In this document: in pieces, positions 19,811 through 26,366 of the stretch | How the letters are laid out: each line of letters opens with the position of its first letter | Numbering within the stretch: position 1 is the first letter of the stretch | Source: Liolophura sinensis | Taxonomy: Eukaryota > Mollusca > Polyplacophora > Chitonida > Chitonidae | NCBI RefSeq assembly: GCF_032854445.1 | Contig: NW_027018439.1 | Location: 1 to 26,366 of the forward strand | DNA length: 26,366 nucleotides | Direction of reading: 5' to 3' | The notes under the pieces: model-generated | The model's input: only the letters and a program-made list of their open reading frames with translations | Databases searched by the model: none | Told to the model about the DNA's origin: nothing | Program-made: the position numbers and the translations under genes

Positions 19811-20360
19811 CTACACGTAGATAAAGACATTGAGATTGTCTTGGACTTAGAAGTAAGACAATTGCTGGGTGAGTTAAATGGGCTTGGCCCAAAGATTTCA
19901 GGTCTTCTGGGCTACCGAAGGGCACATAACTTTTTGTCAAAAGTTGAATATAGTAATGACCAGTCGCGATTGTACAGAGTACAGTGTAGCCGATTTCAAT
20001 TAACAAAAAGACCAGGCAAAAATGCAAAAGTGGAAAAACTGTTCCAGTGCTACTAGTAAGAGGCTAATCCGACGTATTTTGTGACGAGAAATCGAATGGT
20101 GCAAACCGCGTTGCTCTCCGACCAATACTTTTGGCTGTGGCGACAATTTTAATGATCATTGATGTCATAATCACGTGCCCAGCAACGGCTCTTACTCCAT
20201 GGAAACCAGGGATATTTGCAATTTTTTAACAGCTGCCGATGCCTGGCCCAATTCCGCATCTTTTGGCACCTTATAAATGTGGGTCAATGTTTAGTTGTAC
20301 TTTTTACAGCAGACTGTATCAAGTACCTTGTGTTTTTTACGTACAAATGGTCTGGTTTTT
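19811..20360. repeat. Satellite monomer M37, A-like
   Basis: 550 bp. It has cttggccc, ctttttgtc, gctactag, ctaatccg and gtggcgac as in M9-M10. The palindrome flank is changed to ttttaatgatcattgatg. It ends with caatgtttag and ttttacgtac. Confidence 0.95.
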
Positions 20361-20910
20361 CTACACGTAGATAAAGACATTGAGATTGTCTTGGACTTAG
20401 AAGTAAGACAATTGCTGGGTGAGTTAAATGGGCTTAGCCCAAAGATTTCAGGTCTTCTGGGCTACCGAAGGGCACATAACTTATAGTCAAAAGTTGAATA
20501 TAGTAATGACCAGTCGCGATTGTACAGAGTACAGTGTAGCCGATTTCAATTAACAAAAAGACCAGGCAAAAATGCAAAAGTGGAAAAACTGTACCAGTGC
20601 TGCTGGTAAGAGGGCTAATCCGACTTATTTTGTGACGAGAAATCGAATGGTGCAAACCGCGTTGCCTCTCGACCAATACTTTTGGCTGTAGTGATAATTG
20701 AATGATCATTTATGCCATAATCACATGCCCAGCAACGGCTCTTACTCCATGGAAACCAGGGAAATTTGCAATTTTTCAACAGCTGCCGATGCCTGGCTCA
20801 ATTCCGCATCTTTTGGCACCTTACTGAAGTGGGTCAGTTTTCAGTTGTACTTTTTACAGCAGACTGTATCAAGTACCTTGTGTTTTTTATGTACAAATAG
20901 TCTGGTTTTT
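20361..20910. repeat. Satellite monomer M38, general type
   Basis: 550 bp. Private changes are ctgtaccag, gagggctaatc, gacttattt, gttgcctctcg and agtgataattgaatg. It has atgccata with cacatg (CACGTG lost), gttttcag and aaatagtctgg. Confidence 0.95.
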
Positions 20911-21461
20911 CTACACGTAGATAAAGACATTGAGATTGTCTTGCACTGAGAAGTAAGGCAATTGCTGGTTGAGTTAACTGGGCTTAGCCCAAAGATTTGA
21001 CGTCTTCTGGCTACCGAAGGGCACATAACTTATAGTCAAAAGTTGAATATAGTAATGACCAGTCGCGATTGTACAGAGTACAGTGTAGCCGGTTTCAATT
21101 AACAAAATGACCAGGCAAAAATCCAAAAGTGGAAAAACTGTTCCAGTGGCTGCTGGTAAGAGGCTAATCCGACGTATTTTGTGACGACAAATCGAATGGT
21201 GCAAACCGCGTTTGCTCTCCGACCAATACTTTTGGCTGCAGTGACAATTGAATGATCATTTATGTCATAATCACGTGCCCAGCAACGGCTCTTACTCCAT
21301 GGAAACCAGGGAAATTTGCAATTTGTCAACAGCTGCCGATGCCTGGCTCAATTCCGAATCTTTTGGCACCTTACTGAAGTGGGTCAGTTTTCAGTTGTAC
21401 TTTTTACAGCAGACTGTATCAAGTACCTTGTGTTTTTCATGTACAAAATGGTATGGTTTTT
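20911..21461. repeat. Satellite monomer M39, general type
   Basis: 551 bp. It has cactgagaag, gctggttgag, gttaactgg, gccggtttc, aaaatgacc, aatccaaaag, gacgacaaatc and ggctgcagtgac. The right half has atttgtcaac, gaatc and gttttcag. Confidence 0.95.
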
Positions 21462-22012
21462 CTACACGTAGATAAAGACATTGAGATTGTCTTGGACTTA
21501 GAAGAAAGACAATTGCTGGGTGAGTTAAATGGGCTTAGCCCAAAGATTTTGACGTCTTCTGGGCTACCGAAGGGCATATAACTTATAGTCAAAAGTTGAA
21601 TATAGTAATGACCAGTCGCGATTGTACAGAGTACAGTGTAGCCGGCTTCAATTAACAAAAAGACCAGGCAAAATGCAAAAGTGGAAAAACTGTTCCAGTG
21701 CTACTAGTAAGAGGCTAATCCGACGTATTTTGTGACGAGAAATCGAATGGTGCAATCCGCGTTGCTCTCCGACCAATACTTTTGGCTGTAGCGACAATTG
21801 AATGATCATTTATGCCATAATCACGTGCGTAGCAACGGCTCTTACTCCATGGAAACCAGGGAAATTTGCAATTTGTCAACAGCTGCCGATGCCTGGCTCA
21901 ATTCCGAATCTTTTGGCACCTTACTGAAGTGGGTCAGTTTTCAGTTGTACTTTTTTACAGCAGACTGTATCAAGTACCTTGTGTTTTTCATGTACAAATG
22001 GTGTGGTTTTTT
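21462..22012. repeat. Satellite monomer M40, general type
   Basis: 551 bp. It has agaagaaagac, gattttgacg (added T), gggcatataac, gccggcttc (shared with M47) and gctactag with gaatgatcattta, so A linkage is broken. The right half has cgtgcgta, atttgtcaac and gttttcag, as in E copies. Confidence 0.95.
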
Positions 22013-22555
22013 CTACACGTAGATAAAGACATTGAGATTGTCTTGCACTTAGAAGTAAGGCAATTGCTGGGTGAGTTTAAATGGGCTTAGCCCAAAGATT
22101 CAGGTCTTCTGGGCTACCGAAGGGCACATAACTTATAGTCAAAAGTTGAATATAGTAATGACCAGTCGCGATTGTACAGAGTACAGTGTAGCCGATTTCA
22201 ATTAACAAAAAGACCAGGCACAAATGCAAAAGTGGAAAAACTGTTCCAGTGCTACTAGTAAGAGGCTAATCCGACGTATTTTGTGAGAGAATCGATGGTG
22301 CAATCCGCGTTGCTCTCCGACCAATACTTTGGCTGTAGCGACAATTGAATGATCATTGATGTCATAATCACGTGCGTAGCAACGGCTCTTACTCCATGGA
22401 AACCAGGGAAATTTGCAATTTGTCACAGCTGCCGATGCCTGCTCAATTCCGAATCTTTTGGCACCTTACTGAGTGGGTCAGTTTTCAGTTGTACTTTTTA
22501 CAGCAGACTGTATCAAGTACCTTGTGTTTTTTCATGTACAAATGGTGTGGTTTTT
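22013..22555. repeat. Satellite monomer M41, general type, indel-rich
   Basis: 543 bp, the shortest complete copy. From about 22286 it lacks single bases at many points (gtgagagaatcgatgg, tactttggc, gtcacagctg, gcctgctc, ctgagtggg). The right half has cgtgcgta and gttttcag, like M24, and it precedes the second G-F pair. Confidence 0.93.
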
Positions 22556-23102
22556 CTACACGTAGATAAAACATTGAGATTGTCTTGCACTTAGAAGTAA
22601 GGCAATTGCTGGGTGAGTTAAATGGGCTTAGCCCAAAGATTTCAGGTCTTCTGGGCTACCGAAGGGCACATAACTTATAGTCAAAAGTTGAATATAGTAA
22701 TGACCAGTCGCGATTGTACAGAGTACAGTGTAGCCGATTTCAATTAACAAAAAGACCAGGCAAAAATGCAAAAGTGGAAAAACTGTTCCAGTGCTGCTGG
22801 TAAGAGGCTAATCCGACGTATTTTGTGACGAGAAATCGAATGGTGCAAACCGCGTTGCTCTCCGACCAATCCTTTTGGCTGTAGCGACAATTGATTGATC
22901 ATTGATGTCATATCACGTGCCCAGCAACGGCTCTTACTCCATGGAAACCAGGGATGTTTGCAATTTTTTAACAGCTGCCGATGCCTGGCTCAATTCCGCA
23001 TCTTTTGCCACCTTATAAATGTGGGTCAGTGTTTAGTTGTACTTTTACAGTAGACTGTATCAAGTACCCTTGTGTTTTTTATGTACAAATGGTATGGTTT
23101 TT
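22556..23102. repeat. Satellite monomer M42, type G
   Basis: 547 bp. It has ccaatcctt, aattgattgatcattgatg and gggatgtttgc, matching M25. Indels: gataaaacatt, catatcacg, acttttacagtag, taccctt. Confidence 0.95.
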
Positions 23103-23655
23103 CTACACGTAGATAAAGACAATGAGATGTCTTGGACTTAGAAGTAAGAACAATTGCTGGGTGAGTTAAATGGGGCTTAGTCCAAAGATTTCAGGTCTTC
23201 TGGGCTACCGAAGGGCACATAACTTATAGTCAAAAGTTGAATATAGTAATGACCAGTCGCGATTCTACAGAGTACAGTGTAGCCGATTTCAATTAACAAA
23301 AAGACCAGGTAAAAATGCAAAAGTAAAAAAAAAAACGGCTCCAGTGCTGCTGGTAAGAGGCTAGTCCGACGTATTTTGTGACGAGAAATCGAATGGTGCA
23401 AACCGCGTTGCTCTCAACCAATACTTTTGGCTGTAGTGACAATTGAATGATCATTTATGCCATAATTACGTGCCCAGCAACGGCTCTTACTCCATGGAAA
23501 CCAGGGAAATTTGCAATTTTTTCAACAGCTGCCGATTCCTGGCTCAATTCCGCATCTTTTGGCACCTATTCAGGTGGGTCAGTGGTCAGTTGTACTTTTT
23601 ACAGCAGACTGTATCAAGTACCTTGTGTTTTTTATGTACAAATGGTCTGGTTTTT
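23103..23655. repeat. Satellite monomer M43, type F
   Basis: 553 bp. It has cttagtcc, a run of eleven A at 23325-23335 followed by cggctcc, ctagtccg and ccataattacgtg, matching M26. Private: gacaatgagatgtc, aagaacaattg, gattctacag, cacctattcagg. Confidence 0.95.
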
Positions 23656-24206
23656 CTACACGTAGATAAAGACATTGAGATTGTCTTGGACTTAGAAGTA
23701 AGGCAATTGCTGGTTGAGTTAAATGGCTGAGCCCAAAGATTTGACGTCTTCTGGGCTACCGAAGGGCACATAACTTATAGTCAAAAGTTGAATATAGTAA
23801 TGACCAGTCACGATTGTACAGAGTACAGTGTAGCCGGTTTCAATTAACAAAATGAACAGGCAAAAATGCAAAAGTGGAAAAACTGTTCCAGTGCTACCTA
23901 GTAAGAGGCTAATCGACGTATTTTGTGACGAGAAATCGAATGGTGCAATCCGCGTTGCTCTCCGACCAATACTTTTGGCTGTAGTGACAATTGAATGATC
24001 ATTTATGTCATAAATCACGTGCCCAGCAACGGCTCTTACTCCATGGAAACCAGGGAAATTTGCAATTTTTTAACAGCTGCCGATGTCTGGCCCAATTCCG
24101 CATCTTTTGGCACCTTATAAATGTGGGTCAGTGTTTAGTTGTACTTTTTTACAAGCAGACTGTATCAAGTACCTTGTGTTTTTTATGTACAAATGGTCTG
24201 GTTTTT
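23656..24206. repeat. Satellite monomer M44, general type
   Basis: 551 bp. It has gctggttgag, atggctgagccc, cagtcacgattg (a CpG lost in tcgcg), gccggtttc, aaaatgaacagg and gctacctagtaa. Insertions: ataaatcacg and ttacaagcag. Confidence 0.95.
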
Positions 24207-24759
24207 CTACACGTAGATAAAGACATTGAGATTGTCTTGGACTTAGAAGTAAGACAATTGCTGGGTGAGTTAAATGGGGCTTGGCCCAAAGATTTCAGGT
24301 CTTCTGGGCTACCGAACGGCACATAACTTAATTGTCAAAAGTTGAATATAGTAATGACCAGTCGCGATTGTACAGAGTACAGTGTAGCCCATTTCAATTA
24401 CAAAAAGACCAGGCAAAAATGCAAAAGTGGAAAAACTGTTCCAGTGCTACTAGTAAGAGGCTAAACCGACGTATTTTGTGACCAGAAATCGAATAGTGCA
24501 AACCGCGTTGCTCTCCGACCAATACTTTTGGCTGTAGCGACAATTCAATGATCATTGATGTCATAATCACGTGCCCAGCAACGGCTCTTACTCCATGGAA
24601 ACCAGGGATATTTGCAATGTTTTAACAGCTGCCGATGCCTGGCCCCAATTCCGCCATCTTTTGGCACCTTATAAATGTGGGTCAGTGTTTAGTTGTACTT
24701 TTTACAGCAGACTGTATCAAGTACCTTGTGTTTTTTTATGTACAAATGGTGTGGTTTTT
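24207..24759. repeat. Satellite monomer M45, type A
   Basis: 553 bp. It has ggggcttggccc, ttaattgtc, gctactag, ctaaaccg, gaatagtgc and the perfect palindrome. Private: ccgaacggc, gcccatttc, gtgaccag, gcaatgtttt, ggccccaattccgcc. Confidence 0.95.
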
Positions 24760-25310
24760 CAACACGTAGATAAAGACATTGAGATTGTCTTCGAATTAGA
24801 AGTAAGACAATTGCTGGGTGAGTTAAATGGGCTTAGCCCAAAGATTTCAGTTCTTCTGGGCTACCGAAGGGCACATAACTTATAGTCAAAAGTTGAATAT
24901 AGTAATGACCAGTCGCGATTGTACAGAGTACAGTGTAGCCGATTTCAATTAACAAAAAAGACCAGGTAAATATGCAAAAGTGGAAAAACTGTTCCAGTGC
25001 TGCTGGTAAGAGGCTAATCCGACGTATTTTGTGACGAGAAATCGAATGGTGCAAACCGCCGTTGCTCTCCGACCAATACTTTTGGCTGTAGTGACAATTG
25101 AATGATCATTTATGCATAATCACATGCCCAGCAACGGCTCTTACTCCATGGAAACCAGGGAAATTTGCAATTTTTCAACAGCTGCCGATGCTGGCTCAAT
25201 TCGCATCTTTTGCCACCTTACTGAAGTGGGTCAGTGTTCAGTTGTACTTTTTACAGCAGACTGTATCAAGTACCTTGTGTTTTTTTTATGTACAAATGGT
25301 CTGGTTTTTT
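24760..25310. repeat. Satellite monomer M46, general type
   Basis: 551 bp. The landmark is caacacgtag. It has cttcgaatt, gatttcagtt, ccaggtaaatatg, aaaccgccg, tatgcataatcacatg, gatgctgg and caattcgc. Eight T precede atgtac near 25285. Confidence 0.95.
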
Positions 25311-25857
25311 CTACACGTAGATAAAGACATTGAGATTGTCTTGGACTTAGAAGTAAGACAATTGCTGGGTGAGTTAATGGCTTAGCCCAAAGATTTGACG
25401 TCTTCTGGGCTACTGAAGGGCACATAACTTATAGTCAAAAGTTGAATATAGTAATGACCAGTCGCGATTGTACAGAGTACAGTGTAGCCGGCTTCAATTA
25501 ACAAAAAGACCAGCAAAAATGCAAAAGTGGAAAAAACTGTTCCAGTGCTACTAGTAAGAGGCTAATCCGACGTATTTTGTGACGAGAAATCGAATGGTGC
25601 AATCCGCGTTGCTCTCCGACCAATACTTTTGGCTGTAGCGACAATTCAATGTTCATTTATGTCATAATCACGTAGCCCAGCAACGGCTCTTACTCCATGG
25701 AAACCAGGGATATTTGCAATTTTTTTAACAGCTGCCGATGCTGGCCCAATTCGCATCTTTTGGCACCTTATAAATGTGGGTCAGTGTTGAGTTGTACTTT
25801 TTACAGCAGACTGTATCAAGTACCTTGTGTTTTTTATGTACAAATGGTCTGGTTTTT
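25311..25857. repeat. Satellite monomer M47, general type
   Basis: 547 bp. It has gagttaatggctt (bases lost), ggctactgaag, gccggcttc as in M40, gaccagcaaaaatg, gctactag, the broken palindrome caatgttcattta, cgtagccc and gtgttgag. Confidence 0.95.
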
Positions 25858-26366
25858 CTACACGGAGATAAAGACATTGAGATTGTCTTGGACTTAGAAG
25901 TAAGACAATTGCTGGGTGAGTTAAATGGGCTTGGCCCAAAGATTTCAGGTCTTCTGGGCTACGAAGGGCACATAACTTATAGTCAAAAGTTGAATATAGT
26001 AATGACCAGTCGCGATTGTACAGAGTACAGTGTAGCCGATTTCAATTAACAAAAAGACCAGGCAAAAATGCAAAAGTGGAAAACTGTTCCAGTGCTACTA
26101 GTAAGAGGCTAATCCGACGTATTTTGTGACGAGAAATCGAATGGTGCAAACCGCGTTGCTCTCCGACCAATACTTTTGGCTGTAGTGACAATTGAATGAT
26201 CATTTATGTCATAATCACGTGCCCAGCAACGGCTCTTACTCCATGCAAACCAGGGAAATTTGCAATTTGTCAACAGCTGCCGATACCTGGCTCAATTCCG
26301 CATCTTTTGGCACCTTATTCATGTGGGTCTGTGGTCAGTTGTACTTTTTACAGCAGACTGTATCAA
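25858..26366. repeat. Satellite monomer M48, partial, cut by window edge
   Basis: 509 bp present. The landmark is ctacacggag. It has cttggccc, gatttcagg, a base lost in gctacgaag, gctactag, ctaatccg and gtagtgac. The right part has D markers ccatgcaaacc and atttgtcaac, then cttattcatg and gtctgtggtcag. The array continues beyond the edge. Confidence 0.93.

Larger units (their letters stand above)
22556..23655. repeat. G-F pair 2 (M42-M43)
   Basis: 1100 bp. Second copy of the pair, 9337 bp (17 monomers) downstream of the first. The copy before it (M41) also shares cgtgcgta and gttttcag with M24, so the duplicated segment probably starts within M24/M41. Confidence 0.88.
1..26366. repeat. Tandem satellite array, 549-bp monomer, about 48 copies
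   Basis: The whole window is head-to-tail copies of one unit. The landmark ctacacgtag (or a one-base variant) occurs 48 times, spaced 543-558 bp, mode 549. Copies are highly similar and differ at shared diagnostic sites, which define types. A: gctactag, often ctaaaccg, cgacaattcaatg. B: cttgaactt, ccattactt, gtgataattgaacg. C: agattaagac, aaattgg, aatccgcgatg. D: gctggttgag, gatggtacatag, gagactaatc, ccatgcaaacc, atttgtcaac. E: cttagccgaa, tagtctcaaag, ccaggtaaa. F: a run of 10-11 A then cggctcc, ctagtccg, aattacgtg. G: ccaatcctt, aattgattg, gggatgtttgc. No inserted element interrupts the array and both ends lie outside the window. Centromeric or heterochromatic location is inference; the family is not one I recognise. 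Confidence 0.98.

Noticed and set aside
1-26366. CRISPR array
   Set aside because: The repeat unit is about 549 bp with no unique spacers and no cas genes; this is a satellite.
1-26366. Transposon ends, LTRs or an inserted mobile element
   Set aside because: No segment departs from the monomer for more than about 25 bp. No terminal repeats or target-site duplications are seen; the only local duplication is the 9-bp one in M22.
1-26366. Telomeric or simple-sequence repeats
   Set aside because: No short-unit tandem repeats beyond homopolymer runs of up to 11 bases.

Overview
The window is one uninterrupted tandem satellite array. From base 1 to base 26366 the same unit of about 549 bp recurs head to tail, all in one orientation, with no unique DNA, transposon, RNA gene or convincing protein gene between copies. 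Using the landmark ctacacgtag as phase marker I find 48 anchors between 17 and 25858. This gives 47 complete intervals of 543-558 bp: the commonest length is 549 (14 intervals), the mean is 549.8. There is a 16-bp fragment at the left edge and a 509-bp partial copy at the right edge, so neither end of the array is in the window. An array this long and homogeneous points to a eukaryotic chromosome, typically centromeric, pericentromeric or other heterochromatic DNA. I do not recognise the satellite and nothing here fixes the taxon. GC looks to be roughly 40% by eye (not computed).

Layout. I number the copies M1-M48. M1-M7 (17-3870) are general copies with scattered private changes. M8-M10 (3871-5518) are three closely related type A copies. 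M11-M19 (5519-10462) are mixed and contain a C-D-E run (M13-M15) and a D-E pair (M18-M19). M20-M24 (10463-13218) are an ordered run of five variant types A-B-C-D-E. M25-M26 are types G-F. M27-M31 (14320-17063) repeat A-B-C-A-B. M32-M36 (17064-19810) form a second, mosaic A/B/C/D/E run. M37-M41 are mixed, M42-M43 repeat G-F, and M44-M48 are mixed. The array therefore has irregular higher-order structure: ordered blocks about 2.75 kb long, with parts copied, deleted or fused, as expected from unequal crossing-over and gene conversion.

Each monomer carries several dyad symmetries: a competing pair of GGGC/GCCC hairpins, an imperfect palindrome centred on aatgatcatt that is a perfect 14-bp palindrome in type A copies, TGTAC-aga-GTACA, and TCTAC-ac-GTAGA. 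It also has a cluster of A-tracts. These are candidates for structural or protein-binding roles, but none is demonstrated. Repeated open frames of about 60-150 codons occur on both strands because the unit is a multiple of 3 (3 x 183). The differences between copies are mainly amino-acid changing, stop-creating or frame-shifting, so I read these frames as non-coding. The right-hand part, especially 22250-23180, has an excess of single-base indels that may be consensus error.
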